Numbered from the stretch's first letter, positions 49,832-59,538 are shown. The stretch is DNA of 64,000 nt from Roseiarcus sp963721905 (GCA_963721905.1 CAVRMF010000011.1:186001-250000), one strand, 5' to 3'. Made by a program: numbers and translations. The notes: generated from the sequence alone by a model not told the origin.

Positions 49832-50512
49832 TTAACGCGAATCGCTGATCGCGTCCCAGCCCCATCTGAGGAGCGGCAGCGAATCGGCGGCAAAGGCGCA
49901 GAAACCGCCGACGAGCGCGGGCTTGCGGATCTCCACCTCCGGGACGGGGCGCATGCAAATGAAATTCTTGAGCCGCGTCGCTGCGGCGACCTCGGAGTCG
50001 TCGATGTCCTCTAAGCCGCGCGGCGGACGCTTCAGCGCGTTCTCTTCGGAAAGTCTTAGGCCTGCAGAGGCAAGCTTAGCCGTCATTTGCTTGAACGCTT
50101 TCGGCGCCCGGGCGGCGGCGGCCCTCAGCTTCGCGAGCTCGTGAGGATCAGGCATGTGGAAGCCGGCGGCGAAGAAACATTCCTCCGGCGAGAGGTGGAA
50201 ATAGAGCACGCCGGGGTCGTTCTTCGAGCCGGAGCGGGTCAACGCGACGCCCGCATTGGTCTTGTAGGGATCCTTGTTCTTGGAGAAGCGCACGTCCCGG
50301 TGAATGCGGAAAAGCGACGACTTGCGGTCCCCTTTGATCGGAATTTTCGCTTTCGCCAGACGCGCAGCCATCTCCTCCACCAGATCGCCCATCGGCGCCT
50401 TGACCGCGATCTCGTACGTCTCGCGGTTCTCCTCGAACCATTCCCTGGTCTGGTGGAACGCCAGCGCCTTGAAGAACGGCAGCGCCTGCGGCCCGAACCC
50501 CTGAAACGCCAT
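49832..50512 (-). CDS. DUF2461 family protein
   Basis: A 226-residue DUF2461/TIGR02453 protein: F-F-K-A-L-A-F-H-Q-T-R-E-W-F-E-E-N-R-E-T-Y, F-R-I-H-R-D-V-R-F-S-K-N-K-D-P-Y-K-T-N and the Y-F-H-L-S-P-E-E-C-F-F-A-A-G block. Function unknown. No signal peptide or membrane segment. First gene of a likely two-gene operon. Confidence 0.88.
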   Translation of the reverse strand: MAFQGFGPQALPFFKALAFHQTREWFEENRETYEIAVKAPMGDLVEEMAARLAKAKIPIKGDRKSSLFRIHRDVRFSKNKDPYKTNAGVALTRSGSKNDPGVLYFHLSPEECFFAAGFHMPDPHELAKLRAAAARAPKAFKQMTAKLASAGLRLSEENALKRPPRGLEDIDDSEVAAATRLKNFICMRPVPEVEIRKPALVGGFCAFAADSLPLLRWGWDAISDSR

Positions 50513-50572
50513 GAGACTGCTCCTATCCCGCCGATCAAAGGGCGGGGACGGCGCAGCGTCAAGCGAGGCCCT

Positions 50573-51886
50573 TCAAACCTCGACAGGCTGTTTCGACATG
50601 CCGCTGACGCCAAAGAGGCGCCGGTATCGCTCGACTTCGTCCGCAGGCCCGAGCGCCTTGTTGGGATTGTCGGAGAGCTTCACCGCCGGCCTGCCGTCCG
50701 CCTCGACGACCTTGCACACGAGCGAGATCGCCTTCAGCTCTCCGTCCGCGCCCGAAGGCACGCAGCCGACAAAATCGTTGGTCAGGTTGGTGCCCCAGCC
50801 GAACGACAGATTGACTTGTCCGCGCAGGGCGCGCGCCAACTCCTCGATCGAATCGATGGTCATCGCATCGGACAACACAACGAGCTTGTCCCGCGGGTCG
50901 CGTCCCCTCTCTTTCCACCAGGCGATGAGTTCGCGCGCGCCCTCGACCGGCAGCTTGGAATCGGGCCGGGCGCCCTTCCACTCCGCGACCCAGTCCGGCG
51001 CGTTGCGGAGGAACGACGTCGTCCCGAAACAATCTGGAAGGACGACGAGGAGATTGCCGCCGTACATCTGCGCCCAGTCCTTCAGCACCCTATAGGGCGC
51101 CGCGCGCCGCTCGTCGTCGTCGCGGGCGACCGCTGCGTAGACCATCGGCAGTTCGTGGGCGTTGGTGCCGATCGCTTCGAGGCCCGTGTCCATCGCGTGC
51201 TTGACGTTGGACGTGCCGATGAAACTGTTGCCGAGGCCCTCCTGCATCGCTTCGACGCACCAGAGCTGCCAGAGAAAGCCATGACGCCGGCGTGTGCCGA
51301 AATCGGAGACCCTCAATGGCCCCTCGCGCGCGAGAATCCGCAGGCGCTCGACCTTCGACCACAGCTTCGCCTTCGCCCGCGCGTAAAGAACGTCGAGGTC
51401 GAAACGGCTCATGCTGCGCATCGCAGCGCGCGCCCTGAGCTCGTTGATGATGGCGAGGGCGGGGATCTCCCACATGGTCGTTTCCGCCCAAAGTCCGGCG
51501 AAACGCAGCTCGTACTGTCCGTCATGGCGGGTCAGTTCGTATTCGGGAAGCCGGAAGCTGGCGAGCCATTCCATGAATTCGGGTTCGAAGATATGGCGCG
51601 TGCCATAGAACGTATTGCCGGCGAGCCAGATCAGTTCGTTCTTGGCGAGCCTCAGGCTCCGCGCGTGATCGAGCTGGTCGATGAGCTCCCGCTCGTCAAC
51701 GATCTCGGCGAGCCTGACCGAGGCCGTCCGGTTAATGAGCTGGAAGGTCACCCGCCGCTCCGGATGCATCTTCCAGATCATCTGGAGCATCAAGAGCTTG
51801 TAGAAGTCCGTGTCCAGCAGCGTCCGGATCGCGGGGTCGATCCGAAACGCATGATTATAGACGCGGGTTGCGATATCCGTAGCCAT
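50573..51886 (-). CDS. pncB: nicotinate phosphoribosyltransferase
   Basis: A 437-residue enzyme that makes nicotinate mononucleotide for NAD salvage. D-T-D-F-Y-K-L-L-M, F-Q-L-I-N-R-T, T-S-N-V-K-H-A and G-T-N-A-H-E-L-P-M (phosphorylatable histidine), L-S-D-A-M-T-I-D-S-I and G-W-G-T-N-L-T-N-D are family motifs. It diverges from lutA; the ATG is at 51886. Confidence 0.94.
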   Translation of the reverse strand: MATDIATRVYNHAFRIDPAIRTLLDTDFYKLLMLQMIWKMHPERRVTFQLINRTASVRLAEIVDERELIDQLDHARSLRLAKNELIWLAGNTFYGTRHIFEPEFMEWLASFRLPEYELTRHDGQYELRFAGLWAETTMWEIPALAIINELRARAAMRSMSRFDLDVLYARAKAKLWSKVERLRILAREGPLRVSDFGTRRRHGFLWQLWCVEAMQEGLGNSFIGTSNVKHAMDTGLEAIGTNAHELPMVYAAVARDDDERRAAPYRVLKDWAQMYGGNLLVVLPDCFGTTSFLRNAPDWVAEWKGARPDSKLPVEGARELIAWWKERGRDPRDKLVVLSDAMTIDSIEELARALRGQVNLSFGWGTNLTNDFVGCVPSGADGELKAISLVCKVVEADGRPAVKLSDNPNKALGPADEVERYRRLFGVSGMSKQPVEV

Positions 51887-51960
51887 TGTGCGACCTTACG
51901 GAGCCAATCCGTGGGCGACAAGGGCGCGCGATCCGCCAGAAGGAGGAAACCCTGCAGGAC

Positions 51961-52767
51961 ATGAATGCGACGGCGCCCCCCGACGGCCGGGCGCCGATCT
52001 CTCGGCCCAGAGTGGGATTGTTCGTCACCTGCCTTGTCGACATTATCCGTCCTACGGTCGGATTCGCCGCGGTCAAGCTCCTGGAGGAGGCCGGCTGCAA
52101 GGTTGTCGTGCCGAGTCAGACCTGCTGCGGCCAGCCGGCGTACAACGCCGGCGACCGGGCGACGGCGAAGGATCTGGCGAAGCAGGTGATCGACGCGTTC
52201 GAGGACTGCGACTACGTGGTCGCGCCCAGCGGCTCCTGCGGGGGCATGCTCGCCACACATTATCCGGAGCTCTTCGCCGGCGAGCCGGACATGGCGGCGA
52301 AGGCCGAACGTTTCGCCAACAAGACGCATGAACTCGTCAGTTTCCTCGTCGACGTGCGCGGCGTCGAAAAGGTGGCGGCGCGCTATGACGGCACAGTCGC
52401 GTATCACGATTCCTGCGCGGGTCTGCGGGAACTCGGCGTCAAGACTCAGCCGCGGCGGCTGCTCGCGAGCGTCGAGGGTCTCCGCCTCGTCGAACTCGAG
52501 GAGGCCGAGACCTGCTGCGGTTTCGGCGGCATGTTCGCCGCCAAGTATGGGGAGCTTTCGAACGCCATCGTTTCGCGCAAAAGCGAGGACATTCGAAAAA
52601 CGGCGGCCGACACCGTCCTTGCGGGCGACCTCGGCTGCCTGATGAACATGGCGGGCAAGCTCCAGCGCGAAGGATCGCCGGTCAAGGCGCGCCATGTCGC
52701 GGAGGTTCTCGCCGGTATGGCGGACGGGCCGGCGATCGGCGAGAGCCAGAAGGGACGGGAGCGATGA
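51961..52767 (+). CDS. lutA: lactate utilization Fe-S protein LutA
   Basis: A 268-residue CCG-domain protein. Two CCG motifs are visible: T-C-C-G-Q-P-A-Y-N-A-G and E-T-C-C-G-F-G-G-M-F. It is the first subunit of the LutABC L-lactate oxidase (lactate to pyruvate), also proposed for glycolate-type oxidation. GGAGG lies 14 bases before the ATG, rather far; no better start is seen. Its stop overlaps the lutB start by four bases. Confidence 0.9.
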   Translation: MNATAPPDGRAPISRPRVGLFVTCLVDIIRPTVGFAAVKLLEEAGCKVVVPSQTCCGQPAYNAGDRATAKDLAKQVIDAFEDCDYVVAPSGSCGGMLATHYPELFAGEPDMAAKAERFANKTHELVSFLVDVRGVEKVAARYDGTVAYHDSCAGLRELGVKTQPRRLLASVEGLRLVELEEAETCCGFGGMFAAKYGELSNAIVSRKSEDIRKTAADTVLAGDLGCLMNMAGKLQREGSPVKARHVAEVLAGMADGPAIGESQKGRER

Positions 52768-54191
52768 GCACCGTCGCGACCACGTCAAAATTCAAGGAGA
52801 ACGCCCACGACGCGCTGACCGACGCTCGTCTCCAAGGCGCTCTTGTCCATGCGCGCAACTTCACTGTCCGACGCGCGGCCGCCGCCGCGCGGCTACCGGA
52901 GTTCGAGGCGCTGCGCGACAGCGCCCGGGCGATCAAGGATCACACGCTCGCCCATCTCGACCTCTACCTCGAGGCTTATGAACGGAAGGTCGTCGAAACC
53001 GGCGGCCACGTCCATTACGCTGAGGACGCGGAGGAAGCGCGCCGGATCATCATAGAGCTTTGCCAGTCGCTCGGGGCGAAAAGCGTCACCAAGGGCAAAT
53101 CCATGATCTCCGAGGAGATCGGCCTTAATCAGGCGCTGGAGGCGGCGGGGATCGAGGCGGTCGAGACGGACCTCGGCGAGTATATCATCCAACTGCGCGG
53201 CGAGACGCCCTCGCACATCATCGCTCCGGCGATCCACGTGACGAAGCAGGACGTGGAGCAGGACTTCCGCAAGGCGCACCGCGACCTGCCGGCGAACCGC
53301 GATCTCTCAGAACCCGAACAGCTGCTCGCCGAAGCGCGCGGCGTGCTTCGCGCCAAGTTTCTTGCAGCCGACGTCGGCGTCACGGGGGCAAATTTTCTTG
53401 TCGCCGAGACCGGGACGTCGATCATCGTCACCAACGAAGGCAACGGCGACCTGACCCAGCTCCTGCCAAAGGTCCATATCGTCATCGCCTCGATCGAGAA
53501 GATCGTTCCGACGTTGGAGGACGCCGCGCAGCTCCTGCGCGTGCTGGCGCGCTCGGCGACCGGGCAGGACGCCTCGGTCTACACGACCTTGTCGACCGGC
53601 CCGCGCCGCCAGGGCGATCCCGACGGGCCCAGCGCTTATCATGTCGTTATCCTCGACAACGGACGATCGTCGATGCTCGGCGGCGAATTCGAGGATATGC
53701 TGCGCTGCATCCGCTGTGGCGCCTGCATGAACCACTGTCCCGTCTATCAGGCGATCGGCGGGCACGCCTATGGCTGGGTCTATCCGGGCCCCATGGGCGC
53801 GGTGCTGACGCCGTCCCTCATCGGGGTCGCCGAGGGCGGCCAGCTTCCCAACGCCTCGACCTTCTGCGGCCGCTGCGAAGAGGTCTGCCCGGTCCGCATT
53901 CCGCTGCCGAAGATGATGCGTCACTGGCGCGAGCGCGAATTCGAACGCCATCTTTCGCCGGCGCCCTTCCGTTACGGTCTCGGCTTCTGGGCGTTTTTCG
54001 CCAGGCGGCCGGCGCTTTACCGCTTCGCGACGGACCTCGCCGCGCGCGCGATGCATCTTGCCGGGCGCGGCAAAGGGCGGTTCTCCTGGGCGCCGCTCGC
54101 CGGCGGCTGGACGCAGTACCGTGATCTCGCCGCGCCGGAGAAAACGACTTTTCAGAGTCAGTGGCGAGCGAAGAGCGGAGCGGTCAAGTGA
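52764..54191 (+). CDS. lutB: lactate utilization Fe-S protein LutB
   Basis: A 475-residue subunit with the LUD domain (K-G-K-S-M-I-S-E-E-I-G-L-N, E-T-D-L-G-E-Y-I-I-Q-L-R-G-E) and a C-terminal ferredoxin domain holding two 4Fe-4S sites (C-I-R-C-G-A-C-M-N-H-C-P and C-G-R-C-E-E-V-C-P). Forms the lactate-oxidising complex with LutA and LutC. Coupled to both neighbours by stop/start overlaps. Confidence 0.94.
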   Translation: MSTVATTSKFKENAHDALTDARLQGALVHARNFTVRRAAAAARLPEFEALRDSARAIKDHTLAHLDLYLEAYERKVVETGGHVHYAEDAEEARRIIIELCQSLGAKSVTKGKSMISEEIGLNQALEAAGIEAVETDLGEYIIQLRGETPSHIIAPAIHVTKQDVEQDFRKAHRDLPANRDLSEPEQLLAEARGVLRAKFLAADVGVTGANFLVAETGTSIIVTNEGNGDLTQLLPKVHIVIASIEKIVPTLEDAAQLLRVLARSATGQDASVYTTLSTGPRRQGDPDGPSAYHVVILDNGRSSMLGGEFEDMLRCIRCGACMNHCPVYQAIGGHAYGWVYPGPMGAVLTPSLIGVAEGGQLPNASTFCGRCEEVCPVRIPLPKMMRHWREREFERHLSPAPFRYGLGFWAFFARRPALYRFATDLAARAMHLAGRGKGRFSWAPLAGGWTQYRDLAAPEKTTFQSQWRAKSGAVK

Positions 54192-54856
54192 GCGCGCGCG
54201 AAGCGATCTTCGCCAACGTGAGGCGCTCTCTCGGCGTCACGGGCGCGGAAGAGCCGCGCCGGTTGGAGGTCGAGACGCGGCTCGCCAGGGCGCCGGCCGG
54301 CGTCGTGCCGAAACGTGGGCAAGGTGACGCCGAGGCCCGAATCGCAACGTTCAAGGCGGAGGCCGAGCGCGCAGCGGCCAGTCTCGCCGAAGTCGCGACG
54401 CTCGCTGAGGTTCCCGGGGAAGTCGCCCGGTTCCTACGCGAGAACAACGCACCGGCTACGCTGCGCATGGGGGCCGACCAAAGACTCGCGGCGATGCCGT
54501 GGAGCGCGACGCCGCTGGACATCCTCCACGGTCCGTCGGACGGGCACGATCTCAACGCCCTTTCAGTCGCCTTCGCGGCCATTGCCGAGACCGGGACGGT
54601 TGCGCTCGTTTCCGGCGCGGACAATCCGACGACGCTCAACTTCCTCCCCGACAATCAGATCGTGGTAGTTAGGCGCGGGGACATCGTCGCCGATTACGAA
54701 AGCGTCTTCGTGAGATTGCGGGAGGCGTACGGCAAAGGGGACGCGCCGCGCACGGTCAATTTCATCACCGGCCCGTCGCGCTCGGCCGATATCGAACAGA
54801 CCCTGCTCCTCGGCGCGCATGGGCCGCGGCGCCTTCACATCGTGGTCGCCGGGTGA
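54188..54856 (+). CDS. lutC: lactate utilization protein LutC
   Basis: A 222-residue LUD-domain protein (F-A-A-I-A-E-T-G-T-V-A-L-V-S-G, N-F-L-P-D-N-Q-I-V-V-V, I-T-G-P-S-R-S-A-D-I-E). The GTG at 54188 overlaps the lutB stop (GTGA), which fixes the start. Last gene of lutABC. Confidence 0.9.
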   Translation: MSAREAIFANVRRSLGVTGAEEPRRLEVETRLARAPAGVVPKRGQGDAEARIATFKAEAERAAASLAEVATLAEVPGEVARFLRENNAPATLRMGADQRLAAMPWSATPLDILHGPSDGHDLNALSVAFAAIAETGTVALVSGADNPTTLNFLPDNQIVVVRRGDIVADYESVFVRLREAYGKGDAPRTVNFITGPSRSADIEQTLLLGAHGPRRLHIVVAG

Positions 54857-55010
54857 GATGCCCTAACGGCGCCGAACAATCGCGCCTGCGGGCGCTCCGC
54901 GGCCGCCGCAAGAAAGCCGTTGTGCGAATCTAGGAACCGTTGCATTGGCTCAATCGGGCGGTGAGTCGCCCGCACGGGAAAGGCGCCGCAGCGCGATCGG
55001 GTTGCGTCAG

Positions 55011-56444
55011 ATGAAGATTGGCATTCTGCTCGCCGGCGCGCTTGTCAGCGCGCCGTTTTTTGCTTCCAGCGCGCCAGCGCAGACGGCTCCAGCAGCAGCG
55101 CCCGCGCCGAGTGTGGCGCCGGCCGCTTCGCCCGCCTCCATTCCTCCGTCATCCGCCGCGCCTCCGGCCCCGTTCATGCCGACTGGCGCAGGAGGGTCGA
55201 CCCCGGCTGTCGGCGAAAGCGCCCCTCTGAACGGTCAGGCGCCCGCCGCAAACCCGATTCCCGTGGTCGCGCCGGCGCCCCCGAAGCCGAAGAAGCTCCC
55301 TCCGCCCCCGCCGCCGCTCGAGACCGCCCTGTCAAACGATCCCGAGCCTACCATCCAGCTCAATACTTTCTTCGCCACCGCCAAAGCGTCCGAGCGTTAT
55401 GGGGCGATCGTCGATGCGGGGGGCTGGCCGACCGACATCGTCGCGCTGCGCCCCGGCGCCAAGGGTCCCGCGGTCGCGACGCTGCGCAAGCGCCTGGCGA
55501 TCGAGGGCGATCTCGACGCAGCCCACGCGAACGGGCAGGCGTGGGACGCCGATCTGACCGCGGCGGTCAAACGCTTCCAGGCCCGCGTCGGCCTTCGGCA
55601 GACGGGCGTCGTCGGGGGAGCGACGCTGAAGGCGATCAACGTGCCGGCGAGAGTGCGGTTCAACGAGCTCGCCTCCAGCGCCAACCGGCTGGCCGGCGCC
55701 GACTTCCCGTTCGGCGAACGGTATGTGGTGGTGAACCTGCCGTCGACCTCGGTCGAGGCGATCGAAAACGGCCGCGTCGTCCACCGTTACGTCGCCATCG
55801 TCGGCGATCCCGAGCATCCCTCGCCCGAGATCGTCGCCCAAATCCAGGTCATCAATCTCAACCCGACCTGGACCGTGCCGATATCGATCATCAAGAAGGA
55901 AATCATTCCGCGCATGCAGCGCGATCCGGGCTATCTCACCCGCGCCAAGATCCGCATCCTCGACGGCTCGGGTCAGGAGATCAATCCGAAGACCGTCAAC
56001 TGGAGCACCGAACGAGCCGCCAATTACACGCTGCGCCAGGACTCGGGCGCGAGCAATTCGCTGGGCACGATCCGCATTGGCATGCCCAACAAGCTCGCCG
56101 TCTACATGCACGACACGCCTTCGAAGCGGCTGTTCGGCGCCGACTATCGGTTCCTCAGTCATGGCTGCGTTCGCGTCCAGGGCGTCTACGACCTGGCCGA
56201 ATGGCTCCTGCAGGGAACCGGCGGCGGCCCGAGTGGCGTCTGGGACAATGCGGCGATGCAGGAGAAGGTGAAGGAGCGCGCGCCCTACGACATCCGGCTG
56301 GCTAGGTCGACGCCGGTGATCTGGGTCTATCTCACCGGCTGGTCCAACAGCGCCGGCGGTCCTGCCAATTTCCGCGACGACGTCTACGGCCTCGACACGG
56401 TCGGCGAAGCGCAGGCGAGCGCGCAACCCGCCCCCACTCAATGA
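55011..56444 (+). CDS. L,D-transpeptidase (YcbB/LdtD type)
   Basis: A 477-residue periplasmic enzyme that cross-links peptidoglycan by 3-3 bonds. Signal peptide at residues 1-24; a proline/alanine-rich linker to about residue 105; a peptidoglycan-binding domain (L-R-P-G-A-K-G-P-A-V-A-T-L-R-K-R-L); and the YkuD catalytic domain with Y-M-H-D-T-P and S-H-G-C-V-R-V (catalytic Cys). The ATG at 55011 fits the signal peptide. The next gene overlaps by four bases. Confidence 0.93.
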   Translation: MKIGILLAGALVSAPFFASSAPAQTAPAAAPAPSVAPAASPASIPPSSAAPPAPFMPTGAGGSTPAVGESAPLNGQAPAANPIPVVAPAPPKPKKLPPPPPPLETALSNDPEPTIQLNTFFATAKASERYGAIVDAGGWPTDIVALRPGAKGPAVATLRKRLAIEGDLDAAHANGQAWDADLTAAVKRFQARVGLRQTGVVGGATLKAINVPARVRFNELASSANRLAGADFPFGERYVVVNLPSTSVEAIENGRVVHRYVAIVGDPEHPSPEIVAQIQVINLNPTWTVPISIIKKEIIPRMQRDPGYLTRAKIRILDGSGQEINPKTVNWSTERAANYTLRQDSGASNSLGTIRIGMPNKLAVYMHDTPSKRLFGADYRFLSHGCVRVQGVYDLAEWLLQGTGGGPSGVWDNAAMQEKVKERAPYDIRLARSTPVIWVYLTGWSNSAGGPANFRDDVYGLDTVGEAQASAQPAPTQ

Positions 56445-57082
56445 GCCCGGGCCCGACCGGTCGGCACGGCGGCCGGCCGTTGCAGAATCGGGTCGATCCA
56501 TTCGGCGAGCTTCACGCCGTCGCCCCGCGGGGCGCGATGATGGGCAACCGCGGCGGCCGGATCCATCGCGGCGACCGAACGTTGCTGCCGCGGCGCTGGA
56601 CCTCGAAACGCTGGATCGTCTGCGTCTGCGAATTCAAAGGCAGGCGGCGCGATGTGTGGGGACGCTTCTACACCGAGCTTTTCTTTCTGGACGAGCCGAC
56701 CGCGCTCGCCGCGGGCCATCGTCCCTGCTTCGAGTGCCGGCGCGAAGCGGCGAAGGCGTTTATTGCCGCCTTTCCGAACAGCGCCGGATTCGGCGCGGAC
56801 GCGATGGACGCCGTCCTGCATCGCGAGCGCCTGACCGATGGACGGAAACGCATCTGGCGGTCGCGGCTCGGCGCGCTAGCGGACGGAACGATGATCGTCT
56901 GGGAAGGCCGCGCGCATGCGGTGCGCGACGGGCGCGTGGCGCCCTGGAGCTTCGAGGGCTATGGGGCGCCGCTGACCCTTCCAACCGCAATCGAGGTTGA
57001 CGTTCTCACGCCGCCCTCGACGGTTGGGGCGCTCGCGGCGGGCTACCGGCCACAATGGGCGTCGGCCCAAGCGCCGCCTTGA
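56441..57082 (+). CDS. conserved protein with H-x2-C-x2-C motif, unknown function
   Basis: A 213-residue protein starting at the ATGA overlap with the transpeptidase gene. Its core contains M-M-G-N-R-G-G-R-I-H-R, R-R-W-T-S-K-R-W-I-V-C-V-C-E-F-K-G-R-R-R and A-A-G-H-R-P-C-F-E-C-R-R-E, a possible metal site. No signal peptide. Similar proteins are seen in Rhizobiales without function. The first 30 residues are less convincing, and the ATG at 56537 is another possible start. Confidence 0.65.
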   Translation: MSPGPTGRHGGRPLQNRVDPFGELHAVAPRGAMMGNRGGRIHRGDRTLLPRRWTSKRWIVCVCEFKGRRRDVWGRFYTELFFLDEPTALAAGHRPCFECRREAAKAFIAAFPNSAGFGADAMDAVLHRERLTDGRKRIWRSRLGALADGTMIVWEGRAHAVRDGRVAPWSFEGYGAPLTLPTAIEVDVLTPPSTVGALAAGYRPQWASAQAPP

Positions 57083-57135
57083 CGTTGACCGCCGCCTTCG
57101 CCGACATTGGCTCCCAAAGTCATGGGGAGGAGACA

Positions 57136-57507
57136 ATGCTGCGCGTGTTGGCAAGCGCCGCCATTCTGGCGGCGATGGGTTCGCCGGCTCTGGCTGGGGA
57201 CGTCAAAGGCGAATGGGCGCGCGACGACGGCAAGGCGAAGGTGCGGTTCGTGAGTTGCGGGGGCGATGCGATCTGTGGGGCGATCTCCTGGCTGCGCGAT
57301 CCGGCCCAGCCCGGGAAAGTCGGCCAGCAGGTGTTCTTCGACATGAAGCCGAGCGGCGACAACGCTTGGGCGGGGCGGGCATTCAATCCGGAGGACGGCA
57401 AGACCTATTCCGGCAAAATGACAATGTCCGGCGACCATCTGGTCACCGCCGGCTGCGTGCTCGGCGGCCTCATCTGCAAGTCGTTGAACTGGACGCGGGC
57501 GAGGTAG
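57136..57507 (+). CDS. secreted DUF2147 family protein
   Basis: A 123-residue protein: signal peptide (residues 1-20, S-P-A-L-A), then G-E-W-A-R-D-D-G-K-A-K-V-R-F, C-G-G-D-A-I-C-G-A-I-S-W-L, G-K-T-Y-S-G-K-M-T and C-V-L-G-G-L-I-C-K-S. DUF2147 proteins are small periplasmic beta-barrels of unknown function. GGGGAGGAG precedes the ATG. Four cysteines may form disulfides. Confidence 0.85.
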   Translation: MLRVLASAAILAAMGSPALAGDVKGEWARDDGKAKVRFVSCGGDAICGAISWLRDPAQPGKVGQQVFFDMKPSGDNAWAGRAFNPEDGKTYSGKMTMSGDHLVTAGCVLGGLICKSLNWTRAR

Positions 57508-57559
57508 CCGTTGCAGGCAGGCGCCGCCCCCTCCGCACCCATATCAATGAACAATTGAT

Positions 57560-58201
57560 CTACGCGGCCTTGCAAGCGCCAGTCCATCGACGCCCGCGGC
57601 CAGCGAGGATGAGCCCAACAAAGCCCGAGAGAAGCATCGCCCAGGTGGAAGGCTCGGGAATGGACGCAATCGCCCACGTTCCGGGGTTGTTCGCGTTATA
57701 GGCGTAATCGCTGTCCATGAAGATCCGGGGAATGTAGATCGCGTCCTCGCAGCAGAATATCCCGGGAAGGTCCGCGCTGAAGACCTCCTCGACATAGGGT
57801 TGCGGACCGTACTCAAAGGGGAGGAGATCCGGCGCAACGACATCGGTTTGAGTGGTGAATTGATATCCGGTGATCTGCGACATCGCATTGGTTGAGAAGT
57901 TGATGCTGTAGAGAACGATGGTCGGGCCTCCAGCGCTGGAATAAGACAGCGGACCGAGCGAAAGGGACCAGCTTGTGATCGGCTCCGAGAACCCCGTGTC
58001 ATTCCAGTTCGGGCCAAGCAGGTAGGGCGAAGTGAACTGGAACTTGATGAAGTCCGACGTGGTGAAAGGAGTGTCTTGGCCGCAGCAGATGCTGGTCACG
58101 TTAGTGAAGTCGTTGCCGGTGTAGGTATAGAGCCAATCGCTGGCCGACGCCGTGCCGGCGGCAAGGAGCCCGGTCAGGAATGCGGCGATCCATTTGCGCA
58201 T
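57560..58201 (-). CDS. PEPxxWA-CTERM sorting domain protein
   Basis: A 213-residue exported protein: signal peptide (residues 1-20, G-T-A-S-A-S), a beta-rich body with four cysteines, and a C-terminal sorting tail P-E-P-S-T-W-A-M-L-L-S-G-F-V-G-L plus a basic end (R-G-R-R). Such tails are cut by an exosortase, which attaches or releases the protein at the surface. No exosortase gene lies in the window. GAAGGGG precedes the ATG. Confidence 0.88.
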   Translation of the reverse strand: MRKWIAAFLTGLLAAGTASASDWLYTYTGNDFTNVTSICCGQDTPFTTSDFIKFQFTSPYLLGPNWNDTGFSEPITSWSLSLGPLSYSSAGGPTIVLYSINFSTNAMSQITGYQFTTQTDVVAPDLLPFEYGPQPYVEEVFSADLPGIFCCEDAIYIPRIFMDSDYAYNANNPGTWAIASIPEPSTWAMLLSGFVGLILAGRGRRWTGACKAA

Positions 58202-58450
58202 AGCGATCCCCTTCGTTTCAGTCCGATGTCGGCCACACGAACGCCGCTCGGGACCGAAACGCGCAACACGCGCGAACGGATCGACGCGGCGTTGACACCG
58301 TCACGCGTTTTTAACGGAGGCCCGGGCGCGCTGTCTTGGTCCAGGGCGCACCGAATCCGGCCCCGACCGCACTATTGGACGTCGAGGAGTGGAACGACGA
58401 TGTTTCAACCGGGGTTTCGTCGAAGGCAAGGCGGTCGTCTTACGACCAGG

Positions 58451-59434
58451 TCATCTCGCGCGCCGCGCATCGCTGGGCGTCTCGCCGAAATACAAACGGA
58501 ACGCTCGATTGAAGTGCGAAAGGTCGTTGAATCCCGCCATTGACGCAATATCGCAGATTCCCAGGTGAGAGGTGAGCCGATCGCGCAGCAACTGGCGAGC
58601 GAGCTTCAGCCGCCGCTCCCGGACATAGACGGAGAACGAATACCCGGCTCCTTCCAGCAATTGCTGGACGTAGCGCTCCGAGAGACGAAGCCTGCGCCCA
58701 ACAGACGCGGCGCTGAGATCGGCATCGGAAAGGCGGAGCGCAATATCCCGGACCACCGCCTGCAGGCGCGCAGCCCTGATCCCGCCGTACGCTTCAGCGC
58801 GCGCGAGGTCGCCGGTAGGATCGCAAACATGCGCCAGCAACTCCCGAACCTGCTGATCCGAGAGTCGGGCGACCGAATTGGAAAGCCCGCGCGGCACGGA
58901 CAACAGAGAGATCAGATAGGAACTAAGGATCGCGAACGCAGCCTCATCGAGTCGGATCGGGCGGTTGAGGAGTTTTTCGACGTCGGGCGCGAGGCTGCGG
59001 GCGGCGCGGCGGGCGACGCGCAGAGAAACCCCACAAACGCCCGCGGGCGCGCGCAGGCTATTGACCTGATTCAACGACGTGATGATCGCCGCTCCCGGGC
59101 CGACGCGCGCCTGATTGGCGCCGGCTTGCAGTTCGAGGGCATTTCGCCATGGCAGCGAAAAGACCAGCGCGTCGTCGCCGTCGCGAACCATGTCGGCGGT
59201 GCGTCGGACCAAACTCGGCGTGGATAGCCGTTCTATGATCGCGACGTTCGGCAGATTCAACACGCGGAGCCGTGTGTGAAAATTCTTCTTGTCGGGCACG
59301 TCGACGTCGACGTGGATGACCCGCAACATCAATTCTTCACGCCAGGCGTCGAATCGGTCGCGCTCGTCGAAAGCGTCGCTCGACAGCAGGAGCGGCGCTG
59401 AACGATTGACGTCCTCGATCGACTGCGTTGACAC
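58451..59434 (-). CDS. AraC family transcriptional regulator
   Basis: A 327-residue regulator with an AraC-binding-like N-domain (F-D-A-W-R-E-E-L-M-L-R-V) and a C-terminal helix-turn-helix pair (S-A-A-S-V-G-R-R-L-R-L-S-E-R-Y-V-Q-Q-L-L...I-A-S-M-A-G-F-N-D-L-S-H-F-N-R-A-F). The GTG at 59434 with GGAG upstream is chosen; the longer frame runs into the fumarase remnant. Target unknown; it may control the divergent or downstream genes. Confidence 0.82.
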   Translation of the reverse strand: MSTQSIEDVNRSAPLLLSSDAFDERDRFDAWREELMLRVIHVDVDVPDKKNFHTRLRVLNLPNVAIIERLSTPSLVRRTADMVRDGDDALVFSLPWRNALELQAGANQARVGPGAAIITSLNQVNSLRAPAGVCGVSLRVARRAARSLAPDVEKLLNRPIRLDEAAFAILSSYLISLLSVPRGLSNSVARLSDQQVRELLAHVCDPTGDLARAEAYGGIRAARLQAVVRDIALRLSDADLSAASVGRRLRLSERYVQQLLEGAGYSFSVYVRERRLKLARQLLRDRLTSHLGICDIASMAGFNDLSHFNRAFRLYFGETPSDARRAR

Positions 59435-59538
59435 CCTTGACTCCAGACCAAGCGGGCGGCTGATCCTCCGAAAACCTGTGCGCCGCCGGTAAACTAGAGA
59501 CGGATATGCGATTTTGGCAAGTTGGCCTGGGCTACGCC

